Shown here one piece after another: positions 45,282 to 54,125 of a stretch of DNA of 64,000 nt. Numbering within the stretch: position 1 is the first letter of the stretch; each line of letters opens with the position of its first letter. Position numbers and translations under genes: made by a program. The notes under the pieces are model-generated. The model saw nothing but the letters and a program-made list of their open reading frames with translations. It did no database searches and had not been told where the DNA came from. Source of the DNA: Streptomyces sp. NBC_00287 (GTDB taxonomy: Bacteria > Actinomycetota > Actinomycetes > Streptomycetales > Streptomycetaceae); contig NZ_CP108053.1 in the NCBI RefSeq assembly GCF_036173105.1, positions 2,976,001 to 3,040,000 of the forward strand. The letters run 5' to 3'.

Positions 45282-46427
45282 ATGGAACTGAGCAGACGTA
45301 CCGTCATCGCCGGGGCAGCCGCCGCCGGTGTGACCGCCGCAGTGAGCGGCACCGCACACGCCACGGGAGGGCAGAAGCCGGTGAAGTCGCTCTTCGGCAA
45401 GCTCGCCGACGGCACGAAGATCTACAGCTGGTCCCTGGAGAACGGAGGGACCCGGCTGAAGGTCCTCTCCTACGGCGGCATAGTCCAGTCCCTGGAGATC
45501 CCCGACCGGCGCGGTCGCTACACCAATGTCTCGCTGGGCTTCGACAACATCGAGGACTACGTCTCCTCCAGCCCCTACTTCGGCGCCCTGATCGGCCGGT
45601 ACGGCAACCGCATCGGCAAGGGCAAGTTCACCCTGGACGGCAAGGCCTACCAGCTGTCCGTCAACGACGGTGAGAACAGCCTGCACGGCGGGTCCAAGGG
45701 CTTCGACAAGGTCGTCTGGGACATCGAGCCGTTCACCAAGGGCTCCGACGTCGGCCTGTACCTCTACTACACGTCCGTCGACGGCGAGATGGGCTACCCC
45801 GGCACGCTGAAGACGAAGGTGACGTACACCCTCACCCGCTCCGGCGACTGGCGCATCGACTACGAGGCCACCACCGACAAGGCCACCGTCGTCAACCTCA
45901 CCAGCCACGTCTACTGGAACCTGGCCGGCGAGTCCAGCGGCACCATCTACGACCACGAGCTGTCCATCGCCGCCTCCCGCTACACGCCGGTCGACTCGGG
46001 GCTGATCCCCACGGGCGAGCTGGCGAAGGTGGCCGGCACCCCCTTCGACTTCCGCCGCACCAAGACCGTCGGCGAGGACATCCGGGTCGCGCACCAGCAG
46101 CTGCTGTACGGCAAGGGCATCGACCACAACTGGGCCCTCGACAAGGGCAGCACGTCGAAGCCGGAGCACGTCGCCACCCTGCGCGACCCCTCCTCCGGCC
46201 GCACCCTGAAGATCGCCACGACCGAGCCGGGCCTGCAGTTCTACTCGGGCAACTTCCTCGACGGCACCCTCGTCGGCACCGGCGGCTCGATCTACCGCCA
46301 GGGCGACGCCCTGTGCCTGGAGACGCAGCACTTCCCGGACTCGCCGAACCAGCCGTCGTTCCCGTCCACCACGCTGCGACCCGGTCAGACGTACCGGACG
46401 ACGACGGTGCACACGTTCAGCGCCTGA
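45282..46427 (+). CDS. Tat-exported aldose 1-epimerase
   Basis: A 381-residue mutarotase with a Tat signal (S-R-R-T-V-I, residues 4-9) followed by a hydrophobic helix. Mutarotase motifs GRYGNRIGKGKF, NSLHGGSKGFDKVVWD, HVYWNLAG and CLETQHFPDSPNQPSFPSTTLRPG are present. It anomerises sugars outside the membrane, before ChvE binding. Start at ATG 45282 with GCAGGAG. Follows the importer terminator by 20 bases, so expressed from its own promoter or by read-through. Confidence 0.94.
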   Translation: MELSRRTVIAGAAAAGVTAAVSGTAHATGGQKPVKSLFGKLADGTKIYSWSLENGGTRLKVLSYGGIVQSLEIPDRRGRYTNVSLGFDNIEDYVSSSPYFGALIGRYGNRIGKGKFTLDGKAYQLSVNDGENSLHGGSKGFDKVVWDIEPFTKGSDVGLYLYYTSVDGEMGYPGTLKTKVTYTLTRSGDWRIDYEATTDKATVVNLTSHVYWNLAGESSGTIYDHELSIAASRYTPVDSGLIPTGELAKVAGTPFDFRRTKTVGEDIRVAHQQLLYGKGIDHNWALDKGSTSKPEHVATLRDPSSGRTLKIATTEPGLQFYSGNFLDGTLVGTGGSIYRQGDALCLETQHFPDSPNQPSFPSTTLRPGQTYRTTTVHTFSA

Positions 46428-46473
46428 GGCAAACTCATAGCCTGTTCACAACTTCCCAACGAATTCACAGAGG

Positions 46474-46533
46474 TTGAACAGCGCCACACAGGCATCCGTA
46501 TCTAAGGGCGGCCCGTGCTCCCCCGCACGGGCC
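46474..46533 (+). promoter_or_regulatory. Promoter and 5'-end hairpin of the aminotransferase gene
   Basis: TTGAAC (46474-46479) and TATCTA (46499-46504), 19 bases apart, then a perfect hairpin GGCCCGTGC-TCCCCC-GCACGGGCC (46510-46533) at the predicted transcript 5' end, 20 bases before the start. It may protect the message or attenuate it. Confidence 0.5.
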
Positions 46534-46553
46534 ACCCACAGACGGAGGTTGCC

Positions 46554-48014
46554 TTGGCTGAGAACGTCACCTCGCTGTTCCGCAGCACGGCGGCGCACAG
46601 CCCCTCGATGGCGTCGCTGACCCGTGAAGGCGGTGACGGGGTCGGGCCGATCGATTTCTGCATCCCCTGCAACCCGTACTTCCCCACGCCCGCCATGTTC
46701 GACGACATGGCGGGCCGGTTGCGCGACATCATCACGTACTACCCCAGCAGCGCCGACACGATCACGGCCGAGCTGTGCAACCTCCTCCAACTCCCCCCGC
46801 AGGCCGTCGCGATGGGCAACGGCTCGACCGAGCTGATCACCTGGATCGACCATCTGCTGGTCCGCGAGTCCCTCGCCATCCCCGTCCCCACCTTCGGCCG
46901 CTGGACCGACCAGCCCATGGAGACCGGCAAGCGGGTCGACATGTTTCCGCTCCAGGAGTCCAGCGGCTTCGCCCTCGATCTCGCGCAGTACGCCGAGTTC
47001 ATCCGGGCCCGCGGCACCCGCGCCGCAGTGATCTGCAATCCGAACAACCCCGACGGCGGCTTTCTGCACCGGCACGCGATCGTTCAGTTCATGGACGCCA
47101 TGGCCGATCTGGATCTCGTCATCATCGACGAGTCGTTCCTGGAGTTCGCCGACGCGGAGGTGGAGCCGTCGGTCGTGCAGGAGGCGATGCTGCGGCCGAA
47201 CGTCATCGTGCTGCGCAGCCTCGGCAAGAACTTCGGTCTGCACGGCATACGGTTCGGCTATCTGGTCGCCAACCCGGCGCTGGCGGGCCGGGTCCGCTCC
47301 ATGCTCCCCAAGTGGAACCTCAACGCCTTCGCCGAGCACGTGGTGTTCATGCTGAAGTACCACGGTCAGGAGTACGCGGAGAGCCTGCACCAGGTGCGGC
47401 GGGACCGGCTCGACATGGCGAGCCAGCTCGCCGCGCTGCCGGGGCTGACCGTGTACCCCTCCCAGGGCAACTTCCTCTTCGTACGGCTTCCCGTGGGGGC
47501 CGAAGGCACCGTCGTCCGGGACCGGTTGCTCACCGAGCACCGGATCCTGGTCCGTGAGTGCGGCAACAAGATCGGTTCGTCCAGCCGCTTCCTGAGACTC
47601 GTGGTGCGCCCCCAGGTGGACGTGCGTCGCCTGGTGTCCGGCCTGGAACAGGTGCTCTACGGGACCAGGAGGGGAGCGGCCGCCGTGCCCGAGCTGGCTA
47701 CAGGGACCAGTTACAGCTCGGGTACGGCGGCCGTGGATCGGTTGGTCGGGTCTACAAATGGGGCCGGCATTCCGATGCCGGCGCCTATGCCCACTCCGGC
47801 GCCCATGCCGGCCCCGGCCCCGGCGCCGGCGCCCATGCCGATGCCCATGCCCATGCCTGCGGCGGCGTCCGCTGGGCCTACGCCGCCTGGGGTTCCGGCC
47901 CGTGGAGGGCTTACGGCGGCGCAGGTCCGCGGGACGACGGGGCCGGGGTTGTCGCCTGCGCCTGCTACCGGGTGGCCCAACGCCGGGTGGCCCAACGCCG
48001 CAGGCATGGGGTGA
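46554..48014 (+). CDS. Fold-type-I aminotransferase with Pro/Met-rich tail
   Basis: A 486-residue PLP enzyme of the histidinol-phosphate-aminotransferase-like class I/II group. K225 in LRSLGKNFGLHG binds PLP; D192 in VIIDESF, and CNPNNPDGG (161-169) are cofactor contacts. The catalytic part ends at about 372. A tail of some 110 residues, with PMPTPAPMPAPAPAPAPMPMPMPMP-like runs and GWPNAGWPNA, is unusual. Starts at a TTG with GGAGG 7 bases before. Its stop abuts the stop of the convergent GH43 gene exactly. Confidence 0.9.
   Translation: MAENVTSLFRSTAAHSPSMASLTREGGDGVGPIDFCIPCNPYFPTPAMFDDMAGRLRDIITYYPSSADTITAELCNLLQLPPQAVAMGNGSTELITWIDHLLVRESLAIPVPTFGRWTDQPMETGKRVDMFPLQESSGFALDLAQYAEFIRARGTRAAVICNPNNPDGGFLHRHAIVQFMDAMADLDLVIIDESFLEFADAEVEPSVVQEAMLRPNVIVLRSLGKNFGLHGIRFGYLVANPALAGRVRSMLPKWNLNAFAEHVVFMLKYHGQEYAESLHQVRRDRLDMASQLAALPGLTVYPSQGNFLFVRLPVGAEGTVVRDRLLTEHRILVRECGNKIGSSSRFLRLVVRPQVDVRRLVSGLEQVLYGTRRGAAAVPELATGTSYSSGTAAVDRLVGSTNGAGIPMPAPMPTPAPMPAPAPAPAPMPMPMPMPAAASAGPTPPGVPARGGLTAAQVRGTTGPGLSPAPATGWPNAGWPNAAGMG
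47772..47862. repeat. Tandem codons for Pro-Met/Pro-Ala tail
   Basis: CCGGCGCC, CCCATGCC and related 6-base units repeat across this stretch, encoding alternating PM/PA. A further 14-base direct repeat GTGGCCCAACGCCG occurs twice near 47972-48000 and encodes GWPNAGWPNA. Both point to slippage-driven growth of the tail. Confidence 0.75.
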
Positions 48015-49448
48015 TTACGCCGGGTTCAGGCGCCACTGTTGGCACGTGTTGTTCAGCCACGTCCACTGGCGTACGTCCGCCCCGTCCGCCGTCGAGCAGT
48101 TGGCGACGTCCGCTACCTTGCCCGTTGCCTGGTTGACGATCCTTACGTAGCCGTCCGTTGTCGCCACGAAGCGGAAGCGCTGGCAGGTGTTGTTCAGCCA
48201 GGACCACTGGCGTAGGTCCGCGCCGTCGGCGGAGGAGCAGTTCTCGGTGTCGAGGACCTTGCCCGTGGCCACGTTGACCAGGCGGTGGGTGTCGTCGCCC
48301 AAGTCCTCCAGGCGCCAGCGTTGGTTGGTGCCTCCGCTGCATGTCCACTGTTGGACATTGGCACCATCAGCCGTCGAACCACCCGCCACGTCAAGGCACT
48401 TGCCGCTGTTGCGGTTGGTGAGGGTGTACGTCGTGGAAGCCGACGACGGTTCACCGGAGGGGCCCGCGAGACTGCTGCCCAGTCCCACCGGCGTGCCAAG
48501 GTTCGGCGAGCCGTCCGCGTTCCATGTGAACTTCTGCGCCCTTGTCGTACGGCCGTTGTCACAGCCCTCCGACGCGGAGTCGTTGGCGTGGTAGACGATC
48601 CAGTCCTCCGTGCCGTCCGGTGAGGTGAAGAACCCGTTGTGGCCGGGGCCGTAGACGCCGGCGGAGTCGTTGCGCTGGAAGACGGGTGTGGACTTCTTCG
48701 TCCAGGACGCGGACGACAGGGGGTCCGAGCCCGTCAGTTTCAGCTGACCGAGCTTGTAGTCCGGCGTCCAGCAACCGCTCGCCGAGTAGATCAGGTACGT
48801 CTGGCCGTTGCGCTGGAGTATCTCCGGGCCCTCGTTCACCGTGCCGCCCGACCTCTCCCAGTCGTATGTCGGCGTAGAGATCGTGGAGAAGCCCGTGGCC
48901 AGGGTGTACGGGTTCGACATGCGCGCGGCCACGAGGTTCTGTGTGCCGCCGCTCGCGCTGCCGAAGAGGTACAGCTGGCCGTTGATCGTGCCGACCGTCG
49001 GGTCCAGCATCCAGGCGGAGTTCAGCTGGTTGCGGTAGGTGTACGGGCCCATGGGGTCGGAGCCCGCGCTCTCCAGGACGTGGGTGCGCTGCGTCGGGAT
49101 GTAGTCGGAGACGTTCTGGCCCGCGACGTAGTAGAGGTACCAGCGGCCGTTCAGGTAGTGCAGCTCCGGCGCCCAGATGTTGCAGCAACGCGAGGCCGCG
49201 TCGCCCTGCCACACCTGCACGCTGGGCGCGGTGGCGAGACCGGCGAGGGTGCTGGACTTGCGGATGGTGATCCGGTCGGTCCAACTCGTCGTCACCATGT
49301 AGTAGTTGCCGCTGTGGTACGAGATCCACGGGTCGGCGCCCTTGACCGACTTCACGGGGTTGCTGAACGAGGCGGCACTGGCGGAGGACTGTCCCAGGGC
49401 GAGCAGGAAGACCAGCGCGGCCAGCAGGGTCAGTACGCGACGGGCCAT
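48015..49448 (-). CDS. Secreted GH43 arabinanase/arabinofuranosidase with ricin lectin domain
   Basis: A 477-residue exported enzyme: signal peptide about 1-26, GH43 five-bladed propeller (about 30-330) with base GADPWI, pKa modulator MLDPTVG and acid NEGPEI, then a C-terminal CBM13/ricin domain (about 345-477) with three beta-trefoil repeats, each ending in a Q-x-W-like motif (QRWRL, QRFRF, QQWRL). Acts outside on arabinan or arabinoxylan side chains. Its start overlaps the stop of the upstream GH43 gene by 19 bases, so the two are coupled. Confidence 0.92.
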   Translation of the reverse strand: MARRVLTLLAALVFLLALGQSSASAASFSNPVKSVKGADPWISYHSGNYYMVTTSWTDRITIRKSSTLAGLATAPSVQVWQGDAASRCCNIWAPELHYLNGRWYLYYVAGQNVSDYIPTQRTHVLESAGSDPMGPYTYRNQLNSAWMLDPTVGTINGQLYLFGSASGGTQNLVAARMSNPYTLATGFSTISTPTYDWERSGGTVNEGPEILQRNGQTYLIYSASGCWTPDYKLGQLKLTGSDPLSSASWTKKSTPVFQRNDSAGVYGPGHNGFFTSPDGTEDWIVYHANDSASEGCDNGRTTRAQKFTWNADGSPNLGTPVGLGSSLAGPSGEPSSASTTYTLTNRNSGKCLDVAGGSTADGANVQQWTCSGGTNQRWRLEDLGDDTHRLVNVATGKVLDTENCSSADGADLRQWSWLNNTCQRFRFVATTDGYVRIVNQATGKVADVANCSTADGADVRQWTWLNNTCQQWRLNPA

Positions 49449-50398
49449 CCGCTGCTCCAGTTCAGGAGGTTGATGCCGAGCTTGGGCGTGCCGTTGTCGT
49501 TGCCGTCGTAGTAGTGGTAGACGATCAGGTCACCGTCGACGTCGTTCATGATCGACTGCCCGCCGGGGCCGATGATGCTGCCGTGCGACTCCAGCACGGG
49601 CGTCCCGCCGTTGTTCATCATCGAGACGCCGTTCTTGTCGTAGTACGGCCCGGTGACGCTGCTGGCGCGGCCCACCTTCACCTTGTACGTCGAGCTCGCG
49701 CCCGCGCAGCAGGTGTCGTACGAGGCGAAGAGGTAGTAGTAGCCGTTTCGCTTGACGATGTACGGCGCCTCCACCGCCTTGGTTCCGGTCGGGCGGGAGG
49801 CCAGGGAGTAGCGGGTGGTGTTGGTGGAGAGCTGTTTCCCGGTGGACGGGTTGATCTGGATCATCTTGAGCCCGGTCCACCAACTGCCGAAGGACAGCCA
49901 CCACTTGCCGTCGTCGTCGACGAAGAGGTTCGGGTCGATGGCGTTGTAGTCGCTGGCGGAGCTGGAGGTGTAGACGGTGCCGTAGTCCGTCCAGCTGCCG
50001 GGCAGGCCCGTGGTGGAACCGGCGAGCCCGATCGCCGAGGTGTTCGAGCCGAACTTCGAGACGGAGTAGTACATCAGGTACTTGCCGCCGTGGTACGAGA
50101 TGTCCGGCGCCCAGGCCTCCGGCACGGAGGAGTACGACGACCACCAGCTCGGGCGGGAGGAGAAGGCGTCGGCGCCCGCGCTGAAGGCGATGCGGTTGCT
50201 GGAGGCCTTGTTGGCTATGCCGCCGCCGGTGGCGTACAGCAGGTACTGGCCCGACGAGGTGCGGATCATCGTCGGGTCGTGGACGACGGTGGAGCCTGTG
50301 ACCGTGCCGGGGTTGGGATAGGCCAAGGCACTGGACGGGATGAGGGCCAGCAGCGCGGCGGCGGGGAGGGCGAGCAGAGCGGTTCTGGTGCGGCTCAC
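49430..50398 (-). CDS. Secreted GH43 endo-arabinanase-type enzyme
   Basis: A 322-residue exported GH43, signal peptide about 1-26 (ending ALAYP). Catalytic marks are base VHDPTMI, modulator AIDPNLF and acid VEAPYIV, and TCCAGASSTYKVKVGRS is typical of endo-1,5-alpha-arabinanases (EC 3.2.1.99 subfamily). Start at GTG 50398 with AGGAGC. First gene of an operon with the ricin-domain GH43. Confidence 0.92.
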   Translation of the reverse strand: MSRTRTALLALPAAALLALIPSSALAYPNPGTVTGSTVVHDPTMIRTSSGQYLLYATGGGIANKASSNRIAFSAGADAFSSRPSWWSSYSSVPEAWAPDISYHGGKYLMYYSVSKFGSNTSAIGLAGSTTGLPGSWTDYGTVYTSSSASDYNAIDPNLFVDDDGKWWLSFGSWWTGLKMIQINPSTGKQLSTNTTRYSLASRPTGTKAVEAPYIVKRNGYYYLFASYDTCCAGASSTYKVKVGRASSVTGPYYDKNGVSMMNNGGTPVLESHGSIIGPGGQSIMNDVDGDLIVYHYYDGNDNGTPKLGINLLNWSSGWPVAY

Positions 50399-50479
50399 GC
50401 GAACGCTCCTGTTCTGGGGGTCTTGGGGAAGTGGCCATGTTCTGCATGTCGAACAACGATCGTCACTTCGGACGGACGG

Positions 50480-50519
50480 ACCGTAGAATCGAACCCCTTG
50501 CGCGTCAATGGTTCGCGCA
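50480..50519 (-). promoter_or_regulatory. Promoter and operator of the GH43 operon
   Basis: Minus strand TTGACG (50503-50508), 17-base spacer, TACGGT (50480-50485). An inverted repeat TGCGCG-N9-CGCGCA (50499-50519) overlaps the -35. About 30 bases downstream in the transcript, CATGTCGAACAAC (about 50446) resembles the TTTCGAACA box weakly. Confidence 0.6.
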
Positions 50520-50658
50520 GCAACTAACGGAAACCCCGGGTGTCCCAGATGACCCACGGGTGAATTGGATCGGTAGGAACACGGAATCCTCCGCCCCCTC
50601 TGACCTGCTCCGGTCACCATGGCCTCCCCATCCACCCTTGTTCTGGCGGGAGTTGGCC

Positions 50659-52206
50659 GTGAACGACTTTCCCTGGGAGCTCGCCACCGCCGTGCTCGGT
50701 CTGGCGATCCCCGTCGGCGCGGCCCTCTGGGAGTTTGTGTTCGTCGGCCGCAAACGGCTCGGCTACCGCGTACAGATGGACACCACGGCACGGGACACCG
50801 CCAGGCTGCCGGACGACATCGTCGGGGTGCTCGGGCGCATGGAGCGGCACGGCACGCCCTTGCGCGACCCGTCCGTCGTGCTGCTGCGCATCGAGAACAT
50901 CGGCTGGACCCCGATCGTCCCCAGCGACTACGTGTCCCCGAACTCGGTCGGCATCCAGGTCGCCTTCCCCGGCCGCGAGGTCGTCGGCATGGTCGTGACC
51001 GAGTTCGAGCCGGAGGAACTGCACACATTCTTCGAACCGCCCGGCGACGGCCTCGACACCGTGGACGGCATCAAACTGCCCAAGGTGACACTCAACCGCG
51101 GGGCCCACTACAAGGTGCTGACGGTTCTGCAGCGCGAAGCGGGCTATACGGAGGCCGCGTTTCCCGACCCGCAGGTGGTCGCGGGCGTCGTGGGCGGGGT
51201 CGGGCAGGGGTCGATCAAGCAGACGAAGTACTACCAGTTCGCGTCGAGACCGGTCCAGGTGCTGCTCGTCGCCCTGGTCCTGGTGACCCTCGCCCAGTCG
51301 CTGTTCACCTTCACCCGGGACGAGGCGGAAGCCGCCCCGCTGGACTGCGCCGAGGGAACGCTGACGCTCTCCGGGTCCACGGCGTTCGCGCCGGTACTGA
51401 AGGAGGCGGCCGGGCAGTACACGAAGACCTGCACCGAGGCGGTGATCGACATCGGGGACGACACGTTCAAGGGGAGCGTCGCGGGCCTCGACGCGCTGGC
51501 GGCGGCGGGCGAGAAGACCGAGCTGAAGGGCGGCCAGGGACTGGGCGACCGACTGGCGTTCAGCGACGGCCCGAAGAGCGACGGACGCCCGCAGCTCCTG
51601 CCGCGCCCGGTGGCCCTGTCCCTGTTCACGCTGGTCGTGCACAAGGACGCCGGCGTACGGGACCTGTCCCTGGAGCAGGTGCGGGACATCTACGCCGGGC
51701 GGATCACCAACTGGAGCCAGGCGAAGGGGAATGACGTACCGATCCACCTGGTCAGCCGTAACCCCGGCTCGGGGACGAGGACGACGCTGGAGCGCCAGGT
51801 CCTGGGCAACAGGACCATTCCGGCCGTGACATCGAGCGACTGCGCGGGCATGCCGGAGGAACGCGCGGGGCGCTGCGAGGTGGGCGAAACGGAAACCCTG
51901 CTCAATACGGTGGCGACCACGCCCGGAGCGCTCGGGCACAGTGAGGTGGGCGCGGCGTCGGCGCGGGACGACCTGTTGCAGGTACGGATCGACGGCTATC
52001 CGGCGACTCTGGAAGGCGCCGACGAGGGCGCGTATCCGTACTGGCAGACCGAGTTCGCCTACACCTACGGCGAGCCGCCCGCCGACTCGGTGGCTGCCGG
52101 CTTCCTGCGTTATCTCGCCGACGAGGTCGGCAAGGACGTGCTGCGCCACCACGGGCACCGGCCGTGCGCGGAGTTGGACAAGCCGCTGCTGTGCCGACCG
52201 AGCTGA
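50659..52206 (+). CDS. Two-pass membrane protein with PstS-like binding domain
   Basis: 515 residues. TM1 at about 8-28, then GRKR, so the next 190 residues are probably cytosolic, with a beta-rich domain around VVLLRIENIGWTPIVPSDY. TM2 at about 215-235, then an extracellular periplasmic-binding-like domain: LTLSGSTAFAPVL, DIYAGRITNWSQ and SRNPGSGTRTTLERQVL match PstS/phosphate-type ligand-binding. An internal sensor rather than a free transporter subunit is likely. No pst genes adjoin. Start at GTG 50659 with GGGAG. Divergent from the GH43 operon. Confidence 0.82.
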   Translation: MNDFPWELATAVLGLAIPVGAALWEFVFVGRKRLGYRVQMDTTARDTARLPDDIVGVLGRMERHGTPLRDPSVVLLRIENIGWTPIVPSDYVSPNSVGIQVAFPGREVVGMVVTEFEPEELHTFFEPPGDGLDTVDGIKLPKVTLNRGAHYKVLTVLQREAGYTEAAFPDPQVVAGVVGGVGQGSIKQTKYYQFASRPVQVLLVALVLVTLAQSLFTFTRDEAEAAPLDCAEGTLTLSGSTAFAPVLKEAAGQYTKTCTEAVIDIGDDTFKGSVAGLDALAAAGEKTELKGGQGLGDRLAFSDGPKSDGRPQLLPRPVALSLFTLVVHKDAGVRDLSLEQVRDIYAGRITNWSQAKGNDVPIHLVSRNPGSGTRTTLERQVLGNRTIPAVTSSDCAGMPEERAGRCEVGETETLLNTVATTPGALGHSEVGAASARDDLLQVRIDGYPATLEGADEGAYPYWQTEFAYTYGEPPADSVAAGFLRYLADEVGKDVLRHHGHRPCAELDKPLLCRPS

Positions 52207-52213
52207 CGAACTC

Positions 52214-52242
52214 TTGTACGAAGATCACGTGTCGTGCATAGT
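52214..52242 (+). promoter_or_regulatory. Promoter of small secreted protein
   Basis: TTGTAC (52214-52219), 17-base spacer, CATAGT (52237-52242). The leader holds an inverted pair CACCTG (52265-52270) / CAGGTG (52298-52303), a possible stem before the AAGGAG site. Confidence 0.6.
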
Positions 52243-52315
52243 TTCGCCTTAAAGCAGGGGGGTTCACCTGGATGTGGGTGAGACACCTCCCTGTGTTCAG
52301 GTGCCAAGGAGAAAC

Positions 52316-52729
52316 ATGCCCAAGCTCAAGAGCCTGGCCGTCACCGCTGTCGCGGCCACGGCGCTCACCGTGATGACGGCCACCTCGGCCCAGGCCACCA
52401 CGTACTCGAACGCCTCCAGCGACAGCTGCGGCGCCGTGTACTTCATCGACAACGGCGACACCTTCAAGATGCTCGACGTCTGCACGGACGGCAAGGGCGT
52501 GCGCCTCCAGTACACGAACCCGACCACGGGCACCCCGTCGACCAGCCACACGAAGCTGAGCGTGGACTACACGGGCGGCTACACCGGGTGGGACCTGAAC
52601 AACGCCTACGTCTACGACACCGACATGAACGAGGCGGCCTGCTTCTACTTCCGCGTCGGCCACGTCGACAACGGCGCGTACGTCAGCGGCTCTTACGGCG
52701 GCTGGGACCTGGCCTGCGCGGCCAACTGA
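52316..52729 (+). CDS. Small secreted protein
   Basis: A 137-residue exported protein: signal peptide about 1-28, ending SAQATTYS. The mature 110 residues contain four Cys in two pairs, possibly disulfides, and repeated Tyr/Gly (DYTGGYTGWDLNNAYVYD, GSYGGWDLACAAN). Function unknown; it looks like a surface or secreted binding protein. AAGGAGA precedes the ATG; a clear promoter and terminator frame it as a single gene. Confidence 0.85.
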   Translation: MPKLKSLAVTAVAATALTVMTATSAQATTYSNASSDSCGAVYFIDNGDTFKMLDVCTDGKGVRLQYTNPTTGTPSTSHTKLSVDYTGGYTGWDLNNAYVYDTDMNEAACFYFRVGHVDNGAYVSGSYGGWDLACAAN

Positions 52730-52740
52730 GACAGCTCCTC

Positions 52741-52768
52741 GCCGGGCGGGTTTGGGGACCCGCCCGGC
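52741..52768 (+). terminator. Terminator of small secreted protein
   Basis: GCCGGGCGGGT / ACCCGCCCGGC, 11-bp stem, TTGGGG loop, then TTGCCT; 11 bases after the stop. Confidence 0.85.
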
Positions 52769-52870
52769 TTGCCTCGCCACGAGAACCATGACCGGCAACG
52801 AACTTGACGTGCCGTCACTTTGCCGAACTGACAGCTCGTCGACAGCCTGTCTCCCTACGGTGCCGTGTCC

Positions 52871-53611
52871 ATGACAGACACCCCCGTTGGACGGCGCACC
52901 GTCCTCATCGCCAGCGGTGCCGCCGCTGCCACGTTCGCCGTGGCCGCCGCAGCGCCGGAGACTTCCGTACGCACCGAGCCCGTCGCCGCGGCGGCCGTGT
53001 GCACGCTCACGAAGGAGATGACCGAAGGTCCCTACTACCTCGACGGACAGCTCGTCCGGTCGAACATCGCCGAGGACAAGACCGGCATCCCCCTGAAGCT
53101 CGCCCTCACCGTCGTCGACGACGACACCTGCGCGCCCCTGAGCAACGCCCTCGTGGAGCTGTGGCACGCCGACGCGCTCGGCGAGTACTCCGGCTTCGTC
53201 GGCAACAACGGCCACGACGAGCCCGACAACGGCACCTTCCTGCGCGGCGGGATACTCACGAACTCGAGCGGCATCGCCAACATCACCACCGTCTATCCCG
53301 GTTGGTACCGCGGCCGCTGCATCCACATCCACATCAAGGTGCACACGGACGTCACCCTCACCTCCGACGGCTCGTTCACCGGCGGCCAGGAACTCCACAC
53401 CGGCCAGCTCTTCTTCGACGAGGCGATCACCACCCGGGTCGCCGCGCTCTCGCCGTACTCGACCAACACGGTCCCTCGCACCACCCTCGCCCAGGACTCC
53501 ATCTACGACGAAGGAGGCGCCGCGTCCGGCCTCCTGACCCTGACCGCCCTGGGCAGTACGACCTCCGCCGGATACGCCGGCCGCCTCACCCTCGGGGTCG
53601 AGCGGGGCTGA
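52871..53611 (+). CDS. Tat-exported intradiol dioxygenase-like protein
   Basis: A 246-residue intradiol ring-cleavage dioxygenase-fold protein. A Tat-type GRRTVLIAS signal precedes a cleavable hydrophobic stretch. Fe(III) ligands of the 2-Tyr/2-His type are candidates Tyr in EGPYYLDG, Tyr in PGWYRGR, and His in CIHIHIKVH. Extracellular members act on catechols and lignin-derived aromatics; the substrate here is unknown. Start ATG 52871 or GTG 52865. Convergent with the ATPase gene with a 1-base gap. Confidence 0.88.
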   Translation: MTDTPVGRRTVLIASGAAAATFAVAAAAPETSVRTEPVAAAAVCTLTKEMTEGPYYLDGQLVRSNIAEDKTGIPLKLALTVVDDDTCAPLSNALVELWHADALGEYSGFVGNNGHDEPDNGTFLRGGILTNSSGIANITTVYPGWYRGRCIHIHIKVHTDVTLTSDGSFTGGQELHTGQLFFDEAITTRVAALSPYSTNTVPRTTLAQDSIYDEGGAASGLLTLTALGSTTSAGYAGRLTLGVERG

Positions 53612-53612
53612 C

Positions 53613-54080
53613 TCAACGGCGCCACAGAGCCAGCCACTTCGGTACGTCGACCTCCGCGCGGACGGTCTTGCCGGGAGGCTCCCGCTCCAGCACCTCCCAA
53701 CGATCGGCGAACGCCTGGACGAGAACGAGTCCGCGGCCGTACTCGTCGAGAGGGTGCGGGGGCCTTACGGCGGTGGGCTCGGGTGGACGCCGTTCGGCGC
53801 AGGTGTCACTGACCTCGACGCGGACACTCCCTGCGACGAGAGACAGCCGTAGCTCGAAGTCCCGCCCGGGAACACGGGCGTGGGTCACGGCATTGGTAGC
53901 CAACTCGGCGACGATCGCGGCAACGGCGTCCGACACGTCGTTGCCGTGCGGGATGCCCCAGACATGCAGCTGGCTCTGGGCGAGGTGGCGGGCGAGGCGG
54001 GCGCCGCGCGGGGTGGCGGTGAGCCGCTGGGTGAACACACTTACGGTAACCGGGGGGTGGGGGGTGCGCGGTGCGGTCAT
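53613..54080 (-). CDS. RsbW/SpoIIAB-like ATP-binding regulator
   Basis: A 155-residue GHKL-ATPase. N box ELATNAVTHA, D/G1-like VSDTCAERR, G2 GRGLVLVQAF. It may act as an anti-sigma kinase or a partner of the XRE regulator that starts divergently 130 bases away. The combination ATPase + XRE/DUF5753 + DUF397 is the WhiJ-type triad seen many times in Streptomyces. Confidence 0.92.
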   Translation of the reverse strand: MTAPRTPHPPVTVSVFTQRLTATPRGARLARHLAQSQLHVWGIPHGNDVSDAVAAIVAELATNAVTHARVPGRDFELRLSLVAGSVRVEVSDTCAERRPPEPTAVRPPHPLDEYGRGLVLVQAFADRWEVLEREPPGKTVRAEVDVPKWLALWRR

Positions 54081-54125
54081 GCGCTCAATCTGTCGTCCGC
54101 GCGGGGTACTTCACCAGGTCGGCGG

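Noticed and set aside
47772..48001. CRISPR-like or satellite repeat
   Set aside because: The repeated units are codon repeats inside the aminotransferase tail, with no spacers.
50659..52206. Phosphate ABC transporter binding protein (PstS)
   Set aside because: Two membrane segments and an internal domain precede the binding domain, and no pstC/A/B genes are present; called a receptor-like protein instead.
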